Shown here one piece after another: positions 26,158 to 34,284 of a stretch of DNA of 34,284 nt. Position 1 is the first letter of the stretch, and every line of letters starts with the position of its first letter. The DNA is from a virus. Both the position numbers and the translations under genes were made by a program. The notes below the pieces were generated by a model, which was not told where the DNA came from, searched no databases, and saw only the letters and a program-made list of their open reading frames with translations. The stretch spans positions 1 through 34,284 of IMG/VR virus record IMGVR_UViG_3300009103_000097; one strand, 5' to 3'.

Positions 26158-29100
26158 ATGAGCAGAAATACAAATACAGGTAGATCTGGCAAGACTAGAG
26201 TAACGGGACCGATAAATAATGAGACAAAAAAATCGGATGTTACTACTGGTAGGTCTATCTCTAATAATCATAAAAGAACTGGTCCAACCGATAAAGAATT
26301 AAATAAATTTAACAAAGTTTTATCCCCGATCGTTTCTCCCGGAGAGGGTAATACAACTAAAGACTTTACCTTAACTTTAACAAATCCACAGCCTTCTGCT
26401 ACGTATAAATATACAATAGACGGCTCTTCTCCTACTGGCGCTGGAGCCCAAACATTAGTAAATAATCAAGTTTCACTTACATTAACGGGTTCTCCCGGGT
26501 ATTTAAATGTAAATATATATGGTACTAGAAATGATTATTCTCCTTCTGATATCATTGATTTAGAATATAATATAAAACCTGCTCAGGATGTGGTGGCGAC
26601 TCCTCCTGCTGGCTCTGTACCCGGCAATCAACTTGTAAAGTTAACTGTAGAAAACGGGGCCACAGGATATTATACATTAGATGGGTCAACACCTTCTGGC
26701 GGAGCTAATACCACATCAACCAAATATACTGGACCATTCGTATTAAATTTTTCGAATGCGTCTTCAGTAATTTTAAAAGCTATTGCTGATAAAGGAAATC
26801 ATGCTAGTAGTTCTATAACTAGTGGAACATATTTTTATAATTCTTCAATTACATATGGAGGGGCTTATGATGGAGTTAGAGATGTTGATGGCAAATTAGT
26901 TACATATTCTCCTACGGGAAGTAAAATACCGTATCCATCAAAGGTTTTCATGTCTACGACAGAGGGGCTAGCTATAGAAAGAAAAGTGTCCTTTTGGGGA
27001 ACGGATTATTACGTAGAAAACAATAAGCCTTCAACGAAAAATGATTATATATCTTTAAAAGCTGGACAAAATCACGCGATTGCTCTAACTAAAAGTGGTA
27101 CTGTAGTAGCGTGGGGAGATAACTCTCTCAATCAAACTACTTTATCTTCTAGTCTGACAACAAACGGATTAATTACAAGTATAGACGCGGGAGATTCCCA
27201 TAATCTAGCTTTAACTTCAGACAACGATGTGATCGCTTGGGGTGACAACGCTCAAGGACAAACAACTGTTCCAACGAATTTAAAAGCCATAAGGGTCGCT
27301 GCTGGAGGAGAACATAGTATAGCTTTAAAATCTGATAGAACATTAGTTGGATGGGGAGAAAATTCAGATGGCCAAATTAACTTCCCCTTAAATTTAAATG
27401 ATGTAATAGAAATTTCTGCTGGAGAAAATCACAGCGCTGCATTAATAGGTTATGGAACAAAAACCTGTAAAACATTAGAGTATTCCAACAACACATGGGT
27501 AGTCGTAGAGAAACAAAGATCTGTAGGAAAAGCGGTAGCTTGGGGTATAAACGATATGAACCAAAAAAATGTTCCTAGTGATTTAGCGAATGGTTCACCA
27601 AATTTAATAGCTATTTCTTGCGGAGGAAATCACACTTTAGTATTAGATGCTAATGGCGATGTATTTGGTTGGGGAGATAATGGTTACGGGCAAGTTACTA
27701 TACCAGCATTAAATGAAATTGACGGTACTAAAGCGCATATAGTTTCAATTGATGCAGGATTTAGCCATAGTTTAGCGCTTTCTGAAAAAGGAACAGTTTT
27801 CGCTTGGGGTAGTAATCAGCACAATCAAACAAATATAACTAATCTATTATCTAATGTTTCTTTAATAGCGGGCGGAGATAATTATAGTATAGCATACGGT
27901 TTAGATCCTAATGAAAATATTTATTATGGGTTAGGAAGTAATGATCCGAGTATTTTATATACTGGTTCAATTGACGTTTCTTCTGATACTACATTTAGAG
28001 CTATATCTGTAGATAAAACATCGCAAGCTTCAAGCAATATTTCGGAAAAAAGTTATACCCAACAGCAATTAAATCCCATCCAATCTGCTGGAGTTATTTC
28101 TAGTAGAGGAACTAATCAACCCTTGGAAACGGGTAATTTAAATCCAGCGACATTTACTTCTAAAAGATTATACGCAGTTAAAATTCATCAAGATGATGTT
28201 GGTAAAAAGCCTAGCGTTACATATAAATTATCTCATCCGGGGCATTATACAGTTTATAATACAGAAGACTTAACAAATGATGATGCTACAGAGAAAAGAT
28301 TTTCAAGTACATTAATAACGGGAGACGTTAATAAACCTTACGATGGAGATAAAACAATAGATAATTACGCCGCTTTCTATCCCGGGGGTTATATAGGTTA
28401 TAAGTTTGATTCTCCCAAAAGAATTACAAAATTAGATTTCGCAACTAATGCAGATGATTTTCATAAATTAGGAGCAGGATTAATACAGGGTTCTAATGAC
28501 AATGTAATTTGGCATGATATAGACTTTTTCTCGAACAAGTTTCCAGATAATTATCCCGCATTTCTTTCCTTAGATGGCCAAGCATTAGATAGAATAGCTA
28601 CTTTAGAAATGACTTCTAAAGGCTCCGGGTATACAGAAGATCCAATAATAAGGTTTGTTAACGCAGCGGGAGAAGAAGGACAAGATGCAAAAGCTAAAGC
28701 TTTATTTGATCCATTCGCTTTGAATGGGTTTTCTATGATAAATAATGGCACTGGTTATACAAGCGTTCCTACGGTAAATATAACTTCTGTAGATGGGGGC
28801 GCTGGGGCAGCTGGAACAGCCGTATTATCAAGCACTTCTGTGGTTCATGGGGTATCTTTAACTAATAAGGGAGATGGGTATACAACCGCTCCAACGGTTA
28901 CAATTACCGGAGGGCATGCAGCGGGGTATACTCCTATTCATAGTGACTACGCAAGCGGCGTAGCGCACTTGACTCCAACTCAAATAACTGGCGTTGAAAT
29001 AATAAAAAACAAAGTTCCTTATAGAAATGCTCCCACAACAACTCTAGTTGGTGGCGGTGGAACTAATGCTGCCGCTATTGCTCACTTATCTTCTTTTGTG

Positions 29101-32100
29101 GTAGGGCAAATAAACCCGAGCGGAATACTTATAGGCAATGTTGATAATAAGCCCCCGTTTGGTTATCACCTATATGATGGAGTAATTGTTCCCGGAATCG
29201 GCGCGCCAACATTAGGTAATTTCGGTGGAGGCTATTATGGAAATAATGATGATGTTCCAACTGGTTTATATAAATTAGACCACTTTGATATAACTAATGT
29301 GGGTAGTAATTATACAAGTGCCCCCAGTGTTTCACTGGACGGCGGTTTATTAACTAAAACTGGACAGCCATACGCTGTTGAATTTGAAGTGGTTAGAAGG
29401 GGGCCAGTTAGTGGCGCTGCAGAAACCGAGGCTAGTGACTTTGAAATTGCTAATAAAGATTATCTCTCCGGCTACTTTGTTAATCCTAAGACGAATGCGT
29501 TAGTTTCAAGTGGGTATAACTATTGGGATGCTAGTTTTGCTACAGAAATGGCGGCAGCATGGAATAATTTAGGGCAGCCGCCCGGACAGGCCGATTACGA
29601 CCCGAACTCAGTCATGGGGCCCCTTAGATATTTCTTTAATCATTACAATACCAGAGGGTCCAATAGTGAATTTGATAGATATCACACAATTGATACTAGA
29701 CCATATCATTTAAAATTTCATAAAGATTCAGCGCTCACTCAAAAAATAATGGTTACTGGAGGGGGTGGCGCAGGCATGTCGGGATACGTGGAGTTAAGAA
29801 ACCATAATGAACTTTTAGGATTTGATGACGATGATACTCTATTAGATAAATTAATTGCTCTTAATACTCACCCTGATTATAGAAATAGCAGGCTAGATTA
29901 CGACGCCTTAGATAATAATAATATATCATATGAAGAATTATTATGGAGTACCCCGACGAGCAAAGGGGGCGTTCTACCCGATGAAGATGCGACTTTAATT
30001 CCTTACAAATTACATATAACCGAAGCGGGTCAAGGATATACTGGTGCGCCTATAATTACTGAAGAATTTGATAGATCATTCCCGGGGATGATGTTCATGC
30101 TTGAATCAGGTGGAATAAAACTAAATGAAGATAGACCCTCGCCACTGCCCTTAACCGGGGGCAACAACGAGAATGGGCTTTACACTCTTGGTCATCCGGA
30201 AGGATACACATTACTTTGGGGAAGCGGCGATTGCAATGGCAATAGTGCTGGTGCTGGACCGAATGGTATTTGCAGTCAAGCCTTAACGGGAGTATATGAG
30301 GAAGTATATAATCAAATCGGCGGCTACACAACTGGTCACTATTTAAAGAATAAATATTTAAGTACTAATAATAAATTCTACAGATGGTATCCACTTCACT
30401 TTGATCAGGGTTGTTGGGATACTCATTTCCCATTACAATTTGAAGCTTATGCTCCTACGGTAACTGGTACGGCTGGAGTTCATGCAAACGATATGAATAA
30501 CGCTAACTCAGCTGCTAGATTAAACTTCGAAAATAAATTAGCAGATAATATTAAATTTACAGCTATTATGCCAGAGCATTCAGAGGTCGATACTTTCTTA
30601 GCTAGTGGATCACTTGATAGAGTTGAGGTAACTAATATGGGTGCTAATTTTAGTACCACACCTGTTGTAAATTTTGCTGGAGGAACGACTACTACATCAG
30701 CAGTTGGGGTAGCTTTAACTTCAAAAACCGTAAGTGGTATAACTTTAACCAACGGAGGCGCTGGTTATAGGGCTTTTCCAGATATAGACGTTTCTGGAGG
30801 GGGAGGCGCAGGTGCTTCTGTAGTGGGAACCAAGGCGTCTAGTGAAATGACTGGAATGTTGTTGGTAGATGGCGGTAAAAATTTTACTAATGCGCCAACA
30901 ATAGACGTTTCTGGAGGTGGCGCTATAGTTACGGGAAGCAATAAAGCAACTGCAAAATGCAGATTGCCGGTAGCGTTAAGCTCTGCCACCTTTACTAACA
31001 ATAACTTTTACAATTATTATAGAATACTGGGACAAGGCGATAACGCCCTGATTAATTCTCAAGTAAATGAATTAGAATTTTATTCTGGAGATAATAGGGT
31101 ATCTAAATATTCTAATCGAAAAGACCATTCTTTAGCTATTAAAAGCAATGGAGAATTAATGAGTTGGGGGGATGATTCTAATTCTCAATTAATGTCTTCG
31201 GGGGTAACTAACGCAATAGAAGTATCTGCCGGAAACAAACATAGCCTAGTTCTTAAAAACAATGGTACGGTTATAGCTTTTGGTAATAATGATTATGGTC
31301 AATGTAATATACCTAGTGACTTAAATAATATTATTACTGTTTCTGCTGGAGAAAATCATAGCCTAGGATTACTCGCTGGTGGAATGGTTAGAGCTTGGGG
31401 CAGAAATAACTCAGGACAATCTAATGTACCTTCTTCTTTGGCTGATTATCAAAGCGGAAATAACGGCGCAATATCAGTTAAGGCTGGTAATAATCATAGC
31501 CTAGCGCTTAGAGGAGATGGTACGATTTTAGCTTGGGGCGCGACGGAACCCTCTACGGTACCAGCTAATTTATCTGGAGTAAGGGAAATTGCTGCGGGAA
31601 ATAGATTCAGCTTAGCTTTAAAAGAAAATGGAGATGTAGTAGGCTGGGGAGGCGGATATGGAGCAACAATACCTTCTGATCTAAAAGATGTAGTTAGCAT
31701 AGCGGCGAATAATGATCACGCAATTGCTTTACAAGTCGATGGATCTGTTACTGGGTGGGGTAAAGTTTACGATGGTTCCAATTATGTTAATTTAGCAGAT
31801 ACAATACCTAATAATTTAAATACTGGAATATCTGTTTATGCAGGAAAAGATCATGGGGCTATTTTGAAAAGCGATGGTTCTTTATTGCTCTTTGGCTCTA
31901 TATGCTCTAGTGGAACAGAGCAATACTATGACGGAGTCGTTCCAAGTACATTCCCTAATTCTCATTGCTGTGGCACAACAGGGTTTGTTACTTTTGATTT
32001 AGGAACAGTATATAGCGGCAAACTAAACACTGACGAGAACTTAGCTTATAGGAGCGTAGATGTGAGTACGAAAACTACTCCTAATGCTGCATTTCCACCT

Positions 32101-32739
32101 GATAATGCTGCATTACAAAATAAAGTAAGAATAGTTACTCAAGTAACGGGGGTAGGGTATCTAAGTTCTGATACTATTACAGGAGAATACAACGTGGTTA
32201 AATTAACCCCAATTGTTTCTCCTGAAACTAATGCAAATTATGGACCATCGATTACAGTACCTAACTGGGATCAAAATTCCATAGATTCTCTTACTGTAAG
32301 ATATACTACGGACGGTACAGATCCTAAGACGGGTAGTACTTATAGTTATACGACTTTACAACCAAATAGTGGAGAATTTTTACAAACACTAGCTACATCA
32401 GAATTTAATAATAGTACTACTTTGAAGGTTTACGCTTATTCTGACGTCTATTTAGACTCAGACATAATATCTTATCAAAGGCAGCAACTTTCTGTTCCGA
32501 CGGTAAATATTACAGCAACTGGAACGAATGTACTTTATGTAACCATGAATGGATCAGCGCCTTCTCCAGAAACACGAGACGTAAACATTTATTATACATT
32601 AGATGGATCTACCCCAACCTCTAGTTCTTATTTATATACTAATCCAGTTACTTTACAAGGAAGCTCTGCGACAGTGAAAGCTATCTCTTCATTAGTCGGG
32701 TATATAGATAGTAGTGTAACTACTGAAACACATCCATAA
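26158..32739 (+). CDS. Giant modular adhesin with two RCC1-type propellers
   Basis: 2193 residues. Order: two chitobiase C-terminal-like (CHB_HEX_C/Fn3-associated) beta domains (about 45-225; TIDGSSPTG, YTLDGSTPSGG); seven RCC1-type blades (about 295-580; AGGEHSIAL, VAWGDN, GYGQVTIP); a discoidin-like segment (about 725-800; GYIGYKFDSPKRITKLDF); repeats of GxGYTxxPxVxxxGG (about 815-1060 and 1285-1600) around an irregular region; a second set of seven RCC1 blades (about 1654-1915); and two more chitobiase-like domains at the C-terminus (YTTDGTDPKTG, YTLDGSTPTSS). Most probably a receptor-binding tail fibre or baseplate-attached adhesin. Confidence 0.82.
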   Translation: MSRNTNTGRSGKTRVTGPINNETKKSDVTTGRSISNNHKRTGPTDKELNKFNKVLSPIVSPGEGNTTKDFTLTLTNPQPSATYKYTIDGSSPTGAGAQTLVNNQVSLTLTGSPGYLNVNIYGTRNDYSPSDIIDLEYNIKPAQDVVATPPAGSVPGNQLVKLTVENGATGYYTLDGSTPSGGANTTSTKYTGPFVLNFSNASSVILKAIADKGNHASSSITSGTYFYNSSITYGGAYDGVRDVDGKLVTYSPTGSKIPYPSKVFMSTTEGLAIERKVSFWGTDYYVENNKPSTKNDYISLKAGQNHAIALTKSGTVVAWGDNSLNQTTLSSSLTTNGLITSIDAGDSHNLALTSDNDVIAWGDNAQGQTTVPTNLKAIRVAAGGEHSIALKSDRTLVGWGENSDGQINFPLNLNDVIEISAGENHSAALIGYGTKTCKTLEYSNNTWVVVEKQRSVGKAVAWGINDMNQKNVPSDLANGSPNLIAISCGGNHTLVLDANGDVFGWGDNGYGQVTIPALNEIDGTKAHIVSIDAGFSHSLALSEKGTVFAWGSNQHNQTNITNLLSNVSLIAGGDNYSIAYGLDPNENIYYGLGSNDPSILYTGSIDVSSDTTFRAISVDKTSQASSNISEKSYTQQQLNPIQSAGVISSRGTNQPLETGNLNPATFTSKRLYAVKIHQDDVGKKPSVTYKLSHPGHYTVYNTEDLTNDDATEKRFSSTLITGDVNKPYDGDKTIDNYAAFYPGGYIGYKFDSPKRITKLDFATNADDFHKLGAGLIQGSNDNVIWHDIDFFSNKFPDNYPAFLSLDGQALDRIATLEMTSKGSGYTEDPIIRFVNAAGEEGQDAKAKALFDPFALNGFSMINNGTGYTSVPTVNITSVDGGAGAAGTAVLSSTSVVHGVSLTNKGDGYTTAPTVTITGGHAAGYTPIHSDYASGVAHLTPTQITGVEIIKNKVPYRNAPTTTLVGGGGTNAAAIAHLSSFVVGQINPSGILIGNVDNKPPFGYHLYDGVIVPGIGAPTLGNFGGGYYGNNDDVPTGLYKLDHFDITNVGSNYTSAPSVSLDGGLLTKTGQPYAVEFEVVRRGPVSGAAETEASDFEIANKDYLSGYFVNPKTNALVSSGYNYWDASFATEMAAAWNNLGQPPGQADYDPNSVMGPLRYFFNHYNTRGSNSEFDRYHTIDTRPYHLKFHKDSALTQKIMVTGGGGAGMSGYVELRNHNELLGFDDDDTLLDKLIALNTHPDYRNSRLDYDALDNNNISYEELLWSTPTSKGGVLPDEDATLIPYKLHITEAGQGYTGAPIITEEFDRSFPGMMFMLESGGIKLNEDRPSPLPLTGGNNENGLYTLGHPEGYTLLWGSGDCNGNSAGAGPNGICSQALTGVYEEVYNQIGGYTTGHYLKNKYLSTNNKFYRWYPLHFDQGCWDTHFPLQFEAYAPTVTGTAGVHANDMNNANSAARLNFENKLADNIKFTAIMPEHSEVDTFLASGSLDRVEVTNMGANFSTTPVVNFAGGTTTTSAVGVALTSKTVSGITLTNGGAGYRAFPDIDVSGGGGAGASVVGTKASSEMTGMLLVDGGKNFTNAPTIDVSGGGAIVTGSNKATAKCRLPVALSSATFTNNNFYNYYRILGQGDNALINSQVNELEFYSGDNRVSKYSNRKDHSLAIKSNGELMSWGDDSNSQLMSSGVTNAIEVSAGNKHSLVLKNNGTVIAFGNNDYGQCNIPSDLNNIITVSAGENHSLGLLAGGMVRAWGRNNSGQSNVPSSLADYQSGNNGAISVKAGNNHSLALRGDGTILAWGATEPSTVPANLSGVREIAAGNRFSLALKENGDVVGWGGGYGATIPSDLKDVVSIAANNDHAIALQVDGSVTGWGKVYDGSNYVNLADTIPNNLNTGISVYAGKDHGAILKSDGSLLLFGSICSSGTEQYYDGVVPSTFPNSHCCGTTGFVTFDLGTVYSGKLNTDENLAYRSVDVSTKTTPNAAFPPDNAALQNKVRIVTQVTGVGYLSSDTITGEYNVVKLTPIVSPETNANYGPSITVPNWDQNSIDSLTVRYTTDGTDPKTGSTYSYTTLQPNSGEFLQTLATSEFNNSTTLKVYAYSDVYLDSDIISYQRQQLSVPTVNITATGTNVLYVTMNGSAPSPETRDVNIYYTLDGSTPTSSSYLYTNPVTLQGSSATVKAISSLVGYIDSSVTTETHP

Positions 32740-32776
32740 TAATGGAAAAAATAATTTTTATAAAATATAATAACTA

Positions 32777-34284
32777 ATGGCAGAAGAAAAACCAAAACAG
32801 AAAAGAAGACCTAGGCCAAAGCAGATAACTCCCCTGATGGCTGAAGGTGCTGCGTCTGGCACAACAGAGTCTACTCGCGTAAGGAGAAATATAACTTCTC
32901 AAATTGAAAGCGTTAATCGTTTTGCTAATATTAATGATGGCTTAATTCCTTTTAAAAATTCTTCTTCAATGTCTAGTTCTAGTAGTGTTTCTGTAAGGGA
33001 TGCTGTTGTTCTATGTCAGAAAGCTTATTATAATTTTTCTACATTCAGAAATATTATTGATTTAATGACAGAATTTTCTACGGGAGAATTACATTTTAAG
33101 GGTGGAACTAAAAAGACTAGATTATTTTTCGAGGCCTTTTTTAAGAAGATTGGAATGAGACAATTCCAAGACAGATGGTTTAGGGAGTATTATAGAAGCG
33201 GAAACGTGTTTGTATATAGATTTGAATCTAAATTAAGAAAACAAGACGTAAGAAAAATTACCCAAGTTTTTGGCGCTGGTGACCAAGAAGTCGGATATAC
33301 AGATCTAGTTCTTACGTCACCCCCTAGATCTTCTAAGAAACTTTCTGGTCCTCCGGGGGTTAAAAATTTAGTTGTTCCAGCTAGATATGTTCTTTTGAAT
33401 CCAGCAGATATACAAATGGAAGGTTCGGCTTCTTTCGCTAAAGGAAAATATTCTAAAGCTATTACTGACTACGAATTAGAAAGATTAAGAAAGCCTTATA
33501 CCGAGGAAGATGAAGATATCGTAAGGAGTCTCGACTCTAATACCAAGAAAAAATTAAAAGAGAGTAGGCTCGCTTCTTTATTGCTTCCATTAGACCCAGA
33601 ACATATGGTCGTAGTTTTTTATAAGAAACAAGATTATGAACCATTTGCTGTTCCTATGGGATTCCCAGTTCTAGACGATATCAATTTAAAAGCAGAAATG
33701 AAAAAGATGGATGCTGCTATTTTGAGAACTATGCAGCAAGCTATTCTTTTGGTTACTATGGGTGCAGAGCCAGATAAAGGAGGAATTAATCAAAAGAATT
33801 TAATGGCAATGCAAAAGCTCTTTGAGAATGAGTCGGTAGGCAGAGTTTTAATTTCCGATTATACAACTAAGGCAGAATTCGTAGTACCAAAAATTGCTGA
33901 TCTTCTAGATCCAAGAAAATATGAAGTAGTAGAGAGAGACATAAATGTTGGTTTAAATAACATACTGTTTTCTGGAGAAACTTTTTCTAATCAATCTGGC
34001 AAGGTGGATGTATTTATAGCTAGATTAAATCATGGAAGACAAGCTTTTATAGAAGAGTTTCTGCTTCCTGAAATAAAAAGAATTGCCAAAGCCTTGGGAT
34101 TTAGAAATTATCCCACGCCTGTGTTTAATAAAATTTTATTGAAAGATGCTTCTCAAATAGGAAGATTGTGGAATCAATTAGCTCAATATGGATTATTAAC
34201 TCCAGAGGAAGTTATGCAAGCTCACGAGACCGGTAGGTTACCTTCTCCAGAAGAATCCGAAGAATCTCAGAAGAAATATAAAGA
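32777..34284 (+). CDS. Portal protein, 3' truncated by window edge
   Basis: 502 visible codons, open at the right edge. The N-terminus is basic (MAEEKPKQKRRPRPKQI), and the body follows the portal pattern of large phages: RDAVVLCQKAYYNFSTFRNI, then LMTEFSTGELHFKGG, RWFREYYRSGNVFVYRFES, VPARYVLLNPADIQM, DPEHMVVVFYKKQ, and the helical stem-like LKAEMKKMDAAILRTMQQA. Portals form the dodecameric DNA channel that docks TerL. No Shine-Dalgarno sequence (AATAACTA-ATG). The gene lies about 10 kb from terL, separated by the fibre cluster. Confidence 0.85.
   Translation, partial: MAEEKPKQKRRPRPKQITPLMAEGAASGTTESTRVRRNITSQIESVNRFANINDGLIPFKNSSSMSSSSSVSVRDAVVLCQKAYYNFSTFRNIIDLMTEFSTGELHFKGGTKKTRLFFEAFFKKIGMRQFQDRWFREYYRSGNVFVYRFESKLRKQDVRKITQVFGAGDQEVGYTDLVLTSPPRSSKKLSGPPGVKNLVVPARYVLLNPADIQMEGSASFAKGKYSKAITDYELERLRKPYTEEDEDIVRSLDSNTKKKLKESRLASLLLPLDPEHMVVVFYKKQDYEPFAVPMGFPVLDDINLKAEMKKMDAAILRTMQQAILLVTMGAEPDKGGINQKNLMAMQKLFENESVGRVLISDYTTKAEFVVPKIADLLDPRKYEVVERDINVGLNNILFSGETFSNQSGKVDVFIARLNHGRQAFIEEFLLPEIKRIAKALGFRNYPTPVFNKILLKDASQIGRLWNQLAQYGLLTPEEVMQAHETGRLPSPEESEESQKKYK

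Noticed and set aside
23038-30080. Isolated CCCGGG sites in the late region (for example near 23040, 26495, 28382 and 30081) as further boundary elements
   Set aside because: They lie inside coding sequence, lack the GC arms, A-tract and promoter, and are expected by chance.
26135-32776. T4-style TATAAATA late promoters upstream of virion genes
   Set aside because: TATAAA-like strings near 26139 and 32759 occur in very AT-rich DNA; two weak matches are not enough to list as features.

Overview
The window is one stretch of a large tailed double-stranded DNA phage (Caudoviricetes), probably with a contractile tail and probably from an aquatic or metagenomic source. The phage assignment rests on a T4 rIIB homologue, PhoH, a ClpP-type protease, a phage sigma factor, a large terminase, collagen-like fibres, a giant propeller-bearing adhesin and a portal protein that runs off the right edge. 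The host cannot be named. Early promoters are close to perfect sigma-70 consensus, many starts lack a Shine-Dalgarno sequence, and about 18 early genes start at or within 1-3 nt of the predicted transcription start, so the phage relies heavily on leaderless or SD-less initiation.

Layout. (a) 1-2.9 kb: the end of an unknown gene, rIIB and small unknown genes separated by intrinsic terminators. (b) 3.0-4.9 kb: three leaderless promoters drive two unknown genes and a RuvB-like AAA+ ATPase. (c) 5.0-13.9 kb: an early/accessory cassette array with a DUF932-like gene, a Gp88-like gene, tRNA-Cys(GCA), an unrecognised structured RNA of about 490 nt, an ArfA-like ribosome-rescue protein, small zinc-ribbon proteins and many tiny ORFs. 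The recurring unit is a GC-rich palindrome around CCCGGG, then an A-tract, TTGACA, 17 bp, TGnTATATTATA, and an ATG 5-7 nt later. Several cassettes end in a roughly 19-residue single-span membrane micropeptide. (d) 14-17 kb: PhoH, ClpP-like protease, HAD hydrolase, a Cys-rich lipoprotein and small metal-binding proteins, then a short reverse-strand pair that includes an HExxH metallopeptidase. (e) 17.7-22.6 kb: zinc ribbon protein, sigma factor, an unknown alpha-helical protein, a C2H2-ERCC4 nuclease and terminase, all overlapping, so probably one operon. (f) 22.7-34.3 kb: collagen-like fibres alternating with small beta-rich proteins, the 2193-residue adhesin and the portal.

Likely logic: host RNA polymerase reads many strong one-to-three-gene units early in infection, which yields takeover peptides, ribosome rescue, a tRNA and the large RNA. 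The phage sigma factor then probably redirects polymerase to the packaging and virion genes. The features most worth follow-up are the palindrome/leaderless promoter array, the micropeptide family, the large RNA and the minimal ArfA.
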